A stretch of 64,000 nucleotides of DNA from Hermodice carunculata (GCA_964020975.1 OZ026622.1:54106518-54170517); one strand, 5' to 3'. Positions 11,003 through 23,015 are shown, numbered from the stretch's first letter. The notes: a model not told the origin generated them from the letters alone. Numbers and translations are program-made.

Positions 11003-12039
11003 GACAACAACATATTGACAATGGCATATCTAATGAATATTAAACAAGTCTCACATTCTAAATTATGCTAATAACAGCCATCTCAAATTCTACAATCTTA
11101 AATATCTTCACGCAATAATGCATATACATGTAGATGCCACTCTACATGTCAATGACAAATCTGCATAAGGCAAATATTTAAAAAATAGCATTTTAGGTAA
11201 AGCCAATTAAGGGCATTTCAAACTTTAAATCTTCAGTATCTTCAAAAGCATCCTAGATAAGCCATGTAGACCACTGCATATCTAATGAACACTGGACAAT
11301 AGTTGTAGCACTTTAATGTATACTAATTTAGGTGAAAATTACAATTTCAAGCAAGATTTTGTCTAAATGTTAGGAATTGCCTGGCATCTTTCACACCATA
11401 AACCCCCACTAGGGGTCTGACTACTCTGCTTTAAGAGCAGTCTGTCTCTGCCTCCGGGTCTGTGGAACACAGCAGTACAGCATGTTCCCTATAAACTCTT
11501 GCTGCTTCTTCAAACCAACTCTGGCCCAACAAGCAATTCTTCAACCACAACTTATACTTCATTAGTGTTGCTGTCATGTTCATATTTATATGTATATTTG
11601 TCCACACATGCAATTTTGCACGCAGAATGTTTTCTATTGAAAACAATAATTGATGCTAGTTATGAACCATCAACATACGCTGAGTTTCACTGGAATAAAG
11701 ACATAATAATCTTCCTCCCTGCCTGCAATTACCTTTTCCTCCATCCAGTGAGTCATTCTTTTGATCTACATTATGATTTATATGTATATACTCTATGATG
11801 TATAACAGAAAAAGAAAAAAAAAACTATCATGTGGCCGTCACATTTGTTCACACAAATAACACATTTTTTGTGATGGGCACTTTTTCAATTGATGTCTGC
11901 ATGGACACTATATTAGGATCTATATTAACACAGTAGTCCCAGCCCCGCCCACACATACTGCGTCCATAATGTCAGCATGACCTAGTAACATGGCAAAAAT
12001 GAACAAAGTAACTCTTCAGGGGTACAATAATTTTATAAA
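11003..12039. other. unique AT-rich stretch
   Basis: No genes or repeats recognised. Overlapping opposite-strand frames near 11431-11798 look like chance. Confidence 0.4.
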
Positions 12040-13040
12040 AAATGCCATAATCTGGAAGGCAGAGTTCTCAAAAAGATTGAAAGCAAGTGGGCATTGATTC
12101 AGGGCAGTTTTTGTATCTGGTCCGCCCATCCCACACATACCAAAGCAGGTGGACTGTACAGCCAATTCCTGCATGTGAAACATTTTTGTGAAAAGACTGC
12201 AGATTATGAGGAGAATGCCAGAAAAATGCTGAATTATTATGATAGAAGAGAATATCCCTCTGAACTCCTCACTGAAGCCAAAAGCAAAGTGGATTCAGTG
12301 AACAGAGACACCCTATTGGCACCAAAAACCAACAGATAAAACTAATGTCAAGAAAAATGTTTCATGATCACTGGTTTCAACCCAGCCAATCCACCAATCA
12401 AAAGAATCATTCCAGGACAACTGGAAAATTCTGCAAGCCTTTCGCTAAGCGGAAGCCAGAGTGAACAAGGAGGCAGTAGTAGGTTTCAAAAGAATGAAAA
12501 ACCTACAAGATGTACTGGTTCCCTCTATAACCAAGTACACAACCACAAGTCCACAGAATCCAGTCATCTCTGGGACAAAGCACAAAAACATTTGTAGCCA
12601 CAAGAACTGCTAATACTGTAAAAGCCTGAATGATTCAGCGCGGCCAAGCGGTCAGTTCACAAACAGGGAGAACTTATACAGTCCCCAAGGGAGGATGCTG
12701 TGAAAGCTCCAACGTAGTTTACATGCAACACATGTTGAAGAAACAATAGGTGGGCCAGATCTTGCACCCCCTATAGGACAATTTGGGAGAACATTACCAT
12801 TACATCAGTGATGGTGACACTTCATATTCTTTGGGCAGACATTTTGCCTTAAGTGACCATAGGGATCTGAATCTCAGAGTCCAAATATTAGAGTACATCC
12901 CAACTCCTCCCTGCCTAGAATGCTCTAGACTACTGTGACTAGACTGGGAAAAACACGGGATGCACCAACTATACTCTATTGAACCGGTTTCGGTATCAAT
13001 ATCATAGGGAAATGAGCTCAATCGCTCAGTTTTATGCCAA
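12040..13040 (+). mobile_element. Penelope-like retroelement remnant (RT end plus GIY-YIG domain), broken
   Basis: Translation in the plus direction gives, in order, three parts. First, the end of a reverse transcriptase, with HTKAGGLYSQFLHVKHFC and the acidic EYPSELLTEAKSKVDSVNRD region (12100-12340). Second, a linker with DNWKILQAF and a GFKRMKNLQDVLV block (12360-12530), then a short Cys-rich segment near 12594. Third, a GIY-YIG-type region (about 12690-13030) with SSNVVYM, GRHFALSDH and a final HQLYSIEP. This order is characteristic of Penelope-like elements, whose RT is followed by a GIY-YIG endonuclease. The upstream RT core is absent and the reading frame is broken several times, so it is an old 5'-truncated copy. 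Minus-strand frames here are shadows. Confidence 0.7.
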
Positions 13041-13660
13041 ATTTCTGTTGTAACAGTTCCCCTCCCCATTATATTTTAATGCACTCTGATTGCCACACCA
13101 GTGGCAATCATATGGAAACACTGGAATCCACTACTGGAAATGTGTCTTCACACATTCCCAAGCCCCTATTCAGGGCCTCAACTGCAATATTATTACAGTG
13201 ACCCTTCAAGCCAAAATCAAAGTTTGAACCCACTGACCTCAGTGGGATCAAGTTAGGTAGGTTTACAAACCCATCGAAACCCAGCAGATTTAAAAAAAAA
13301 AATTGAATCAAATCCCACCATGGAAACCAACCCTCTCATCCACTAAGAATCTGCAGCTACGCTGTCACAATTCATGTGCATACATAGCAACAGATCTGTT
13401 ACCCCACAGTATATAGAGTACTCAGTGTTCCCAACAGTTCCTGATCAGTTGCAGGTCACAACAAAACTAGTCAGACATTATATTCATTAGCCACAGTGGC
13501 CACTTGCCCTCTTGCTGTTAGTTTTTTTATCATTTGTATTTCTTTGATATAGTTTGTTCACATGCAGGTGTGCTCTTCAGTGTCAGTAGTAGCCTATTTT
13601 GCCACGTGCTTGCCTTGTTTTGGAATTCCCAGGAAAGCTCTGCCTAAAATGGTGGTCTTT
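13041..13660. other. unique stretch, nothing recognised
   Basis: Contains TTTGAACCCACTGACC near 13225, which loosely recalls a Pol III B box, but no A box or tail was seen. Confidence 0.35.
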
Positions 13661-13800
13661 ACTGACCCTTCCCCTAACAAGGTAACATGCCAAAGCTTTC
13701 TTGGTGTAGCTTGGCCAGGAAGCAAGGGCACTAGTGGGGCACTAACAGCCAACCTGCACCAAGGAAAGTTGTTCATTCAGTCTTGATCCAAGAGGCAAAT
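13661..13800. mobile_element. degenerate hairpin MITE fragment
   Basis: CCCTTCCCCTAACAAGG leads to AAAGCTTTCTTGG, and the right side has ACCAAGGAAAGTTGTT followed by CAGTCTTGAT. These are decayed counterparts of the hairpin MITE stem. The termini are not preserved. Confidence 0.45.
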
Positions 13801-13920
13801 CAAGAAGAGCACTGGGTGTGGGCTGCGTGGCTCTGTCAGTGGCAGTGTGGCCTTGCCAGTGGCTGTGTGGCCCTGTCAGTGGCTGCATGGCCCTGTCAGT
13901 GGCTGCCTGGATGGACTTAT
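13801..13920. repeat. short GGCTGTGTGGCCCTGTCAGT tandem repeat
   Basis: Four to five copies of a roughly 20-bp unit combining GTCAGTGGC and GTGTGGCCCT, each imperfect. Confidence 0.7.
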
Positions 13921-14059
13921 GCTGACAATAAAGTGACATGGACCGACAGTCTATTTTACTCTATTTTCATACTAAGCTTTGGTAGAAGTATGATACCCTT
14001 TTAGGTCACTTAATACCCCTCAAAATTGAATCCAAACTGCCCAAATCTCATAGTTTCTA

Positions 14060-14133
14060 GGGGGGGGGGGGAATCACTCCCCCCCCCGGCCCCGAGTAAG
14101 AGCCTAGGCAGACCCGGACCCCCCCCCCCCCCC
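14060..14133. repeat. poly-G and poly-C tracts
   Basis: Twelve G (14060-14071), nine C (14079-14087) and fifteen C (14119-14133) within 75 bases of otherwise AT-rich DNA. Confidence 0.95.
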
Positions 14134-14257
14134 GACCCGCCAGTCTACACAATTGGCTCACACAATTCTGTAGTATCTACAGAATTTTCTATCCTTGTAC
14201 TTTGAACCTCTGGTGGTGATGAGGCGCCAGCTCTCAAAATCCATGAAGATTTCTACA

Positions 14258-14465
14258 CAGTAAAACCTAACAAGCCAAATACCTCCGTATAGCTGAACAC
14301 CTCTGTTACTCCAATGCTTTTTTCTGGTCCCAACTTTTTTTGTATCTAATTTAATAGCAGAGCCAACTGCTGGAGCCTGCAATCCATGAACACCTCTCTA
14401 GTCTGACACTTCTTTTGAGTCCCAAAGCAACATTTAACCTGTCATGGCTGAACACTTACCGCCCC

Positions 14466-14508
<43 letters not shown>

Positions 14509-15904
14509 CCCCCCCCGAAAGAAGGAATTTGCTGCAAATTCATCCATAATTGATACAATACTATCACAATATTTTTCATATTCAACACTTTCACCAAATT
14601 TGTGGCATTAATATATTCAAAGGGTGTCAATAGTGTGTAGGTTCCATGGCAAGACCTATGCAACTGTATCTACGGTAGACTGGTTTAAACTTATCAAACT
14701 GGTGAGACTGTTCTGAAGTTAAGCAGTATGATAAAGTGTAATACACATAATTATTATGTGTTAATGTTGGACGATAAATTGATGTTTTATGTCATCAAAT
14801 TATGCACACATGTAAATGCACTGTCACAGGTAGAACAGATTCACATACTTCAGTACATGTACATATGCATGTACCAGTAAAATTTGTAATGTAGCCTAAT
14901 GATATTGAAAAGTGCATGTACTGTTGCCTAAGGTTTATGAATCCTATACACTTTTTTCCCTACTGTTTGAAATTTTTATACAGTTCTTTTTCATGCCTAA
15001 TTGAACTTAAGGGGACCTGAGTCCTAATACGAACTAATAATGGTTCAATTTCATGGAAGTTCAGGAATCAAATCACTTATCTGAGATGACTTTTGACCGC
15101 CCGTAACATGTAAATTAAGCATCACCGTTTCTGCCGATGATCCAAGATGGCTGCTGCAAGTACAATTGGGGACCGAATCATATCATTTCAAATGTGATCA
15201 TGAGTAAAAAAAAAATATTGCTTCACTATTTCGAAGAAAGAATTTACAAGAAAGAATCAACACTGAGACCCTTCCCGTGAATATCCCAGGGCATCACATG
15301 CACCTGGTTCATGAAGGTAAACACGCACACATGGCTAATCTAGCAGACATACCGTGATTGGTTAAAATGGAGTTGTGGTGTTCCATTGTGGGTAATATCA
15401 ACGTCAAAAGTCTTTTGGTGCATAGTGGCATATGCAAATGGCGTACTCGAAAATTGATCCCATTGATACTTTCACGGAATAAATTGGAGTTTTTTTTATA
15501 TTTCAATGACACAATACCTGCGGCATAAACATCTATTCTCCTAGAAAAACATAATAGGAATGTGCCCACATGGCTTGTGGTGCAATAATCCTTACTTAGG
15601 TAGGAATATAGACATTGTAATAGGATTTCACCTATAGGGGCTCGGGCCCCCTAAAAGTTGAATAAGACCCTTTTTCATCTTAAGACTTTATTTTTCCTGA
15701 AAGTTTTTGTAATTTATATAAATATATATGTATCTGAGCTGGTAAATTCCCTAATGCATGTGCATGTACAGGTGAATTTTAAAGCTCACATGTGCAGGCT
15801 GTAGCCACAAGGCCACACCCCCAAGTCTCTAGTAGCTGAACACCTCCCATACCCAAACACTTTGGCTTGGTCCCAAGGGCATTCAGCCTCGACAGGTTTT
15901 ACTG
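14258..15904. mobile_element. pogo-like element, split by about 1.25 kb
   Basis: The left end reads CAGTAAAACCTAACAAGCC (from 14258). The right end, reverse-complemented, reads CAGTAAAACCTGTCGAGGC (ending 15904) and is followed by TA. CAGT termini at TA sites fit pogo/Tigger-type elements. Both flanks carry related GCTGAACACCTC and TGGTCCCAA segments (14285-14460 and 15825-15890). The middle, about 14517-15780, shares nothing with them and has no transposase that I recognise. It may be a later insertion or an internal region of unknown origin. A YY1-like CCAAGATGG lies at 15142. Confidence 0.5.
14467..14516. repeat. 41-bp poly-C tract
   Basis: Forty-one consecutive C (14467-14507), one G, then eight more C. 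This is the longest homopolymer in the window. A minus-strand frame reading through it as polyglycine is an artefact. Confidence 0.95.
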
Positions 15905-17103
15905 TAGTCAAGGACCCTTCATGAGAAGGCAAGTTCTTGCTTTTCAAAATAAACTTATATTGCATTTGGCTGCAATTATTAGCAAATTAACCCTTTGAAC
16001 TTATTGCGAAGAGAGCATTAACCTGGCTGAGAACCACAGCAGATGTGTAGCCCTTGGTCTGACTCGCCTGAAGAATCTTAAGACAGTCATTTGTGCATCA
16101 TCTGGAAAGTCATGGCTTGCCAGACAACACAAAAACCACCAACAAAGGTCTATATCAGCTTAATATGGGGGATGCTATCTCATTAGCCTATTCTATCCAA
16201 TAATGCCACATAAGGGGGGAATTCCTTATCTATTTCCCCACCCATGTCAGAAAGTTTTCAACAAAAGTATTTGACAATATACAGAGATTATTCAAGGGTC
16301 TGACAAGATTTTTTTTATAAGTGTTGGGACTATTACTATAAGTTGCATGGAACTACCATAACATATTCCAGGTTACAACAATGAAATCCATGACAGGTGG
16401 CGATTCCTGGTAACATTACACAAGACGTGGAGTGTGGCCGTGCTGAATGAAGCCCATACAAGTGATGCCGTCCCTTATGACAGATGGCTCTGTGCCATGA
16501 AATCTTTCATGTCAAAAATGCCAAAAACTGATCCAACTGTTCACATCTTTCCAAAAGCAATCATTTGGCAATACACATATGCCATGTGCATATTGTGCTG
16601 CTCAACAAGTAGCAGATTGTTCATGAGCAAATATCGTGATATTACCTTGACGAAAGTCAGGCGCCAACCACTGCTATGCTTCCGCCATCAGCCAGCAGCG
16701 CACAACTTTGTAGCCTCAGTCTTTTATTTTATTGAGGAAAAAAGGCTGATTGATTTTCTAATACAAGAAAAGCAAAGCACATGTACTTTTGCGTGCTTCA
16801 TTGAGGAAATAAAATCTTCCTTATACTGGAAAAAACAAATCTGACTATTTTAAGTTTGGGATGTTGACATACATGTTCATTTTTATCTTTTTTCTTTTGT
16901 TCATCTGCATCCTCTGAACATTTCATCCAATCAGGAAATTAAAAACTGTTTCAATCATTTTAATATGTGACAAAATATTAGATATTCATTTTCACTTTTG
17001 ATATACAAACTTTCTTGTTAGTTCTATGGCTGAAAATTAATGATACATGTAGATATAAAATATGGATTAGAATATAATAATAATTTATTGAAGAAACTAC
17101 CCC
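15905..17103. other. unique stretch with an unrecognised open frame
   Basis: A 136-codon plus-strand frame (16434-16844) has no recognisable domain. TTAACCCTTTGAAC near 15989 resembles the left terminus of the hairpin MITEs, but no partner was found. Confidence 0.35.
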
Positions 17104-17151
17104 TTTACAATGGGGGCACAGTATTCAGGGTTGCTGTGCCCCCATTGTAAA
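17104..17151. repeat. perfect foldback, 18-bp arms
   Basis: TTTACAATGGGGGCACAG (17104-17121) pairs exactly with CTGTGCCCCCATTGTAAA (17134-17151) around a 12-base loop. It may be the inverted end of a small element. It lies just before a tandem array. Confidence 0.9.
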
Positions 17152-17182
17152 AAAGCAAAATGTAAAAAAATATGACTGTGCG

Positions 17183-17412
17183 CTGAGTAACTCACTCTTA
17201 AGGTGCATTATTAAAGCACATTAACTGACTACAACAGGGCAACTTGTCACTGAGTAACTCACACTTAGGGTGCATTGTTACAGCACATTAACTGACTACA
17301 ACAGGGTAACTGGTCACTCAGTAACACACACTTAGGGTGCATTATTAAAGCACCTTAACCGATTACCACACGGCGGCTGGCTACTGAGTAACACATACTT
17401 AGGGTGCCATGC
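17183..17412. repeat. 67-bp tandem repeat, about 3.4 copies
   Basis: CTGAGTAAC or its variants recur at 17183, 17250, 17317 and 17384, exactly 67 bp apart. Each unit also has AGGGTGCATT and AGCACATTAACTGACTAC. Confidence 0.9.
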
Positions 17413-18376
17413 TTCTATCAGAATCTTTTACATGCCACATCAAAAAGGGACAAAACATTGTTTCCCTACAAAATGGCTTCTTCACTGTGTCAAAAGTAAA
17501 GTTTAACCATCAGAGAGCCCCGTGCATCTCTGTGTCGTGTCGTGTATCCCACACTGCCGTAAACATTGTCTAGCATGAACACACAGTCTGTTCTCACAGG
17601 ATGGGCTGTGCATTTCACCATAGGCAAACTTCCTGGTCAACGCAGGGAGCCAATAATTTTTACATTTTATTTTTTTTATATCATGGTACAATAGTTTCTC
17701 CATTTTGTGACCTTCCCCTTGTTTGCATCCACAAAACAACTACATACATAAGGAGACAATCAGATATATGCAAAATATGCAAATTATTTGACTGCACTGT
17801 AACTAACTGGTTCAGCAGTTTAAATACAATGAGCTCTCATAAAAAAGAAAACAGTCCAATCCTTGTCCACTATTTGAAAGTCCTACTGTTCAATATAAAT
17901 TACTTTCATTAACACTCAAAATTTTGTGAATACGAATCATTAACCCTATTCCTACTGGCCAAAAATATCACTTTAACCCTTTCTGCCCTTAAAAGACAAA
18001 TACAATATGAATATTTAAACGACACTTGCTCAGATTTAAGAGGAAAAAATTGAAATTTGCACCCTGATTTGCTACATTTTGAACCATTTTAGGCACCATC
18101 ATAGACATATTCTGTATGTATATAGTACAACAACACGGCAAAACAGTACTTTACCCCCTCCAATGGAATAATGCTACTTTTTTTAAATGTTACAAAAAGT
18201 GAGAGACATTTTATAAGAAGTGGAAGAGTGAGAGACTTTGTAAAAACAAGTGCAAAAAAGCTGGAGACTTAGAGGATGTGGATCTTGTTGGCAGAGAGGA
18301 CGCAGGCAAGGCCTGGGAGGCAGGTAGCCCTCCCATGGGGCGCAGTGACCCCAGTCAGCTGGGCTGGAGTCACATG
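17413..18376. other. unique AT-rich stretch
   Basis: Nothing recognised apart from TTAACCCTTTCTGCCCTT at 17973, which resembles a hairpin-MITE terminus without a visible partner. Confidence 0.4.
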
Positions 18377-18380
18377 TTAA

Positions 18381-18630
18381 CCCTTAAAGTGCCAATCATG
18401 GCTATAGTCATTTTCTCATTACAGTTGAACATATAATGGTTAGAAGATTCAAATTCCTCATGAAGATAGTTTTCATTCAAATACCAGCAAGGCTGGTCTA
18501 AAGCAAAAAGTAGTCTTAGTCAACAGCTTTCCTCGCGACACTTTGGGTGCATAGCACCCAAAGTGTCCCGAGGAAAGCTGCTGATTCCAAAGAAAGCTGT
18601 TGACTCAGTCTTAAATCGGAGCTTTAAGGG
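18381..18630. mobile_element. piggyBac-like hairpin MITE, complete
   Basis: A 250-bp element flanked by TTAA (18377-18380, 18631-18634). Termini are CCCTTAAAGTGCCAAT and, reverse-complemented, CCCTTAAAGCTCCGAT. A long hairpin with 33-bp arms (18518-18550 and 18554-18586) starts AGTCAACAGCTTTCCTC and has a three-base loop and only a few mismatches. A second right-arm segment, GAAAGCTGTTGACT, follows at once. It is non-coding and of the same subfamily as 30931-31567. Confidence 0.85.
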
Positions 18631-18999
18631 TTAACATACCTTCAATCGTACATGTAATTTGCAACTTGTTAACTGTAGGATTACTGTATATAGCATCACA
18701 CAATTACACATGGTAAATTAAGAAACACAGCTGAAATATTCAGTCCTGTCAATCTATACCTCAGTCACATAAGTACCCAATTGAGTCAATGTTATGCTGA
18801 GATAGAATTCAATATGTCTCATGCCCTTGATATTTTTGTGTATAGGGTTGTGTATCCAGGTTACTACAAATAAGATGGTAAATGCTACCTCTCATATTCA
18901 AGACCAGGTCCATCAAGATGGCTTGCATCAGATTTTTCTGGTACTCCAAAGTTTGTCAAAAGTTTATGAATTCTAGAAAAGTTGACAGAATCTGAACTG

Positions 19000-19195
19000 A
19001 AGGGGTTACCTTTCACAAACACTGACAGGATCCTAATAAGTATACATGAATGTGCATGCCTTTATCTGAGCTCAAGGGGTTAAGCTGCATACACACTGAC
19101 AGGATCCTAATAAGTACATGTATGAATGAATGTGTACCTCTTCATCTGAGCTGAAGGGGTTAATATTCCCAAACGCTGAAAGAATCCAAGTATGT
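19000..19195. repeat. 74-80-bp tandem repeat, about three copies
   Basis: AAGGGGTTA recurs at 19000, 19074 and 19154, each followed by CACTGACAGGATCCTAATAAG or a decayed form. The AGGGGTTAA edge resembles a MITE terminus, which may be its origin. Confidence 0.85.
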
Positions 19196-20112
19196 AAGTT
19201 GGGTGAATGTGTACGTAATTCTTTTGGGATGGCAAAGAAAACAAAGAATGTCATCGGCTGGCATAATGAGGACCTAACATTATGTAATAGCAGGCTTCCG
19301 GTGCCCTCCCTAATTAACCCTCTCCTCCCTGGAATCAGAGAGCCACTAACTTTCTTCCGTGCTGAATGACTCCTAAAATCCGGTCTGTACCAGCAAACTG
19401 TTGTCGTGGGGTGAGGAATCCTTACAAGTCTCATTGATAACTCACATTGAAAATGTTTTCTGATAACAATACCTTTCAGCGCTGGCAATGAAGCAAACAA
19501 TATTTGACATCTGGTTGCACTTGACTGTTTTGGGCGAGAAAGGGTCGAGAGAGAAACCAAGCCCAAGAAAAGGCGGGACAATGAAAGCAGGAACACATTA
19601 CAGCCTGCCACAATGTCAATACTACACGACCTGACAGCAACACAACAAGACAGAATAATGGGAGGACCCCTTTACCCACACACCCAGTAATTATACAAAC
19701 CCCCCAATTAGACAGGTCACCCGAATTTATATGTGCAGCCAGCATCTATATTTGATTGGAATGTATGTGTAATTAGAAACCAAATCCTGCTCATTTAGAG
19801 GTTTGCTGTATTCATGGGGCATTAGGGTTGGTGGGACATATTTCAACTTTTGTTTATGTGTTTGGAGATACTTTTCCTCGATTAATAGTTAATGATAGGG
19901 TTTTGAGTCTCATGTGGTCTATTAGAAGACTACATCGGGGTTGGGTGGGTGAGACTGATTCAACAAGTAAGACTTGCTGGGAACAAAAAGTCAAACCAAC
20001 CTCCAGGTTTTATTTCAACTGTTGCAGAGTCGCTTTAAAAACACAGAATACCACTTCAGTTGCCTGCAGAACAAATCAGGGCCCATGTTTTCTCCCATTT
20101 CACCCTATGTAG
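19196..20112. promoter_or_regulatory. candidate non-coding regulatory block
   Basis: Repeat-free, GC-balanced sequence in contrast to its surroundings. It holds several homeodomain-type TAATTA/TAATTG cores (CCTAATTAACCC near 19310, CAGTAATTATAC near 19685, CCAATTAGAC near 19703, GTAATTAGAAACC near 19770). A minus-strand frame of 179 codons covers part of it but matches nothing known. An enhancer-like role is inference from composition and motifs only. Confidence 0.2.
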
Positions 20113-21302
20113 ACTGAAGTACAGAGAAAGTATCAGCATATTTTACTCAAAATTTAATTTACTCACTATGGACCTTATAAATCTGTAATTTTTAAAAAAA
20201 AAATCTTTGAAATATGACACCATGTGACGCTGTAACAACAGGATTATGATCATCCATTTCAGCTTTGCAAAATATTAAAAAACAACCTTCAAATCCATGG
20301 ACATAAGGTTGCCTGATGAGCTGTCCTTAATCCCTGACCATCAGACAGTCATACAGGTTTTATTTGTGATCCACCAAAGCTGCTGCTTCAGGATGTGTTA
20401 GAAAAAGCAACCAGAAAAAAGATAATAATATTGTTCTTTTCTCTCTGATGTCAGAACCAAAGCCTCCAAAGTAAAATGCAAAATTTACACACACTTGCAT
20501 ATAAAACATAGTTTTAAAATGTGTTGACAAATATTCAATCTGAAATTTAGTCATCACTTTTTTTTTTAATATTCTCACAAAGATGTGCCTAAAATGAAAT
20601 GATATTTCTATTTTTCCCATAATATAGAAGACCCAAGAACGCAGAACAGGAAGTATATTTTAAAAACCTTACAGACAGGTGCCCATGGAATATGCAAGCC
20701 TTGATTCCAAGCCTTCAGTAATTGATTGTTAGCGTGAGGATTTTGGTCAAGTACACTAGCTTTTTCACATTTCCAGGAAATTGCAAACTATTATGTCCAA
20801 AAAAAAAAAAAAAAAGTTCTGGCCTAATAAACCCTTTGCCAGCCAAACTTGCCCAAATCACCTACATGTACAGCTTAATGTTATTTGCTTTACTGATTTG
20901 ACTTCATTTCTTTGACCCTATGCAGATTGTGGACAATATATTTTCCTTGTCACATCTAATCTCTTCAAATGATTTGTTCTCGGAATCACTAAGATTTTTC
21001 GACAATAGTTTTTCCTGATGCTTGATGCATTCTGAGAAAGTGTTTTCCATGAAATGCTACAGGATTAGTTTATTATTAAATTGCAACTAGTGTTGATGTA
21101 AAAACATTTTCAAGTTCCTGTTTCTTTGAGAGTCCTGTTCAACCTCAAAATTTCCAACAAAGAAAAGAAATGCTTGTATTATTTTTGTATTTGTTTTTTA
21201 GTGAAAAGTTCCACAGAAAAAAGTACATGCGCAAAGATGCCCCTCTAAGACATGAAGTACAATGAAAGATTTATGTTTATGAAGAAACCCTTTTGTGAGT
21301 CC

Positions 21303-21315
21303 TGCCATCTAGAGG
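21303..21315 (-). promoter_or_regulatory. CTCF-like motif
   Basis: The minus strand reads CCTCTAGATGGCA, one mismatch from the CCASYAGRKGGC core. It lies 72 bp from a second, exact match in the same orientation. Confidence 0.35.
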
Positions 21316-21374
21316 CTCTAGTGTTCCTGGTTAATGCTGGTTTGGAAATAAGAAAAGGAACCATAAGTGAGTGA

Positions 21375-21387
21375 TGCCATCTGGTGG
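21375..21387 (-). promoter_or_regulatory. CTCF-like motif
   Basis: The minus strand reads CCACCAGATGGCA, an exact match to the CCASYAGRKGGC core recognised by the conserved CTCF zinc fingers of bilaterians. Occupancy is not shown. Confidence 0.45.
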
Positions 21388-21537
21388 TACAGTAACCTGT
21401 CCGTTTATCCCATACTCTCACTGATACAACACAGCACTTGGAACCGTCGACTATAGCTTTAATCCAGTCCTATTCAAAGTAGCCTTGGGCACTAGTTGTC
21501 CAATGTTTGCTTAAATGTTCTATACAGCAAAGACATC

Positions 21538-21660
21538 AAGGAAAGTTGCTGACCCAGTCTTATTATTGGCTCAGTCTTGTGATCCAGGCTTGTTGTTAAC
21601 CCAGTCTTCTTGTTGACCCAGTCTTGTTGATCCAGTCTCGTTGTTGACCCAGTCTCCCCT
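21538..21660. repeat. minisatellite from a hairpin-MITE right arm
   Basis: It starts AAGGAAAGTTGCTGACCCAG, a right-arm stem sequence, then repeats GTTGACCCAGTCTT-like units five or six times with GTTGATCCAGTC variants. Unit length is uneven (about 14-25 bp). Confidence 0.7.
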
Positions 21661-21975
21661 TCCAGGGAAATATCATCAGTCTAACAAGCATAGTGTTGAC
21701 TAGTACAGCTGGCCCACTATTGGTCGTACATAGGGCAGTGGCTGGCCACTGTCACATTGCAAGATAGCTCTATGTCATGTGACCAGTGTCACGTAGAATA
21801 GAACATCATTCTTCCATTTTACACCAAAAACAGTGGCAACAGCTGGGGATTTTTCTTACTTGTGTGTTTCCTCTTGAATCCAGCACTATAAATAAAAAAG
21901 TAAGGGGGTGGCCAAGTATTCAACTAAACTGCCTTAGTATATCTATTAAATACTGTAAAACATATTAAAACAGGC

Positions 21976-22215
21976 TTACACACACACATACATACATTCA
22001 TACATATATACATTCATACACACACATACATATATACATACACACATACATACACACATACATACACACATACATACATACATACATACATACATCCATA
22101 TATACATACATATATATGTGTGTGTGTGTGTGTGTATGTATGTATATATATGTGTGTGTATATATATATTCATAAATATATATACATAAAAAAATATATA
22201 TATATTTATACACAC
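21976..22215. repeat. ACATACATA/CACA/TATA microsatellite
   Basis: Mixed CATA tetranucleotides, CA dinucleotides and TA dinucleotides. They switch to TG/TATG near 22117, so the tract is partly self-complementary. The repetitive reading frames are artefacts. Confidence 0.95.
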
Positions 22216-22329
22216 ACATTTTGGTCAACCTTCATAGCCAAGCATTCTGTTTATACAGCTATCTTTGTTTATACATTTTGAACACAGTTTAGCTAGCACT
22301 GTAGTTACATCAAAAATGGTGAATGTATA

Positions 22330-22507
22330 CAGTGGTACCTGCTGTAGGGGGCCACCCCCATTGGCCAAGAAAAGTGGCCACATATAGCAGGTGATCTGTC
22401 ACCACAGGTAAATTTTACAAAGAAATTGACTCCTATGTCCAAGCCTAGTGACCACAAAAAGCAATGCAGCTGCCTACGGCAGTGGTTGCATATAGCAGGT
22501 ACCACTG
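22330..22507. mobile_element. pogo-like MITE, complete
   Basis: A 178-bp element with TA on both sides (22328-22329, 22508-22509). Inverted ends read CAGTGGTACCTGCTGTAG and, reverse-complemented, CAGTGGTACCTGCTATA. CAGT(G/C)G termini at TA sites are typical of pogo/Tigger-type MITEs. The interior has short GTGGCCAC-type segments and no coding sequence. Confidence 0.85.
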
Positions 22508-22922
22508 TACACTATTTGGGAAATGCCTGAAATGATAACAGAAATGTAGATAGACATACTTTGAAATGAATATATCAGTGGTATTGGCTTGTGCTTTTCG
22601 TTCACTTACATTGTCACAGGATACAACTTAATCAATGACTATCTTTCTCTTCCCTGTCCATCAATATTCATATCTCATTTGACACACAATTTTGCTGCTA
22701 TGAGGTCCGCTGTTGCACTTCGAGGTTTACTGAATTTGTCTTGTTCTGGTGCCATGTGTTTTTCTGCACAGGTCCATCCAAATTGACATTTCCTGGCTGT
22801 TGGTGACACCCAGCTCACCCAAAGTAGACCGGAACTTCTACTTCCTCATATAATACTGCTGACTGGGAAATACCCATAACTAGAGACAGTCTGCCTTTGT
22901 GATACTGTTTTTGTGCGTGTGT

Positions 22923-22925
<3 letters not shown>

Positions 22926-22969
<44 letters not shown>

Positions 22970-23015
22970 TAAACCTTGCATCCTGTGTGTATATTTATAT
23001 ATATATATATATATA
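22926..23015. repeat. two TA dinucleotide tracts
   Basis: Alternating TA at 22926-22966 and 22995-23015. The copies of GTGTGTTTATAT / GTGTATATTTATAT before each suggest duplication of the tract. Confidence 0.95.

Larger units (their letters stand above)
20113..21537. other. unique AT-rich stretch
   Basis: No element recognised. It includes a 17-base A run near 20799. Two CTCF-like motifs near its right end are listed separately. Confidence 0.4.

Noticed and set aside
14442-14663. Polyglycine protein on the minus strand
   Set aside because: Simply the translation of a 41-base poly-C tract.
16434-16844. A 136-codon plus-strand frame
   Set aside because: Composition rich in Cys, Phe and Ile with no motif; nothing supports it as a gene.
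19072-19611. The longest open frame, 179 codons on the minus strand
   Set aside because: No recognisable domain or exon structure, and it overlaps the 74-80-bp tandem repeat at one end. Chance is the simpler explanation.
21976-22228. Tyrosine- and cysteine-rich minus-strand frames
   Set aside because: Artefacts of a CATA/CA/TA microsatellite.
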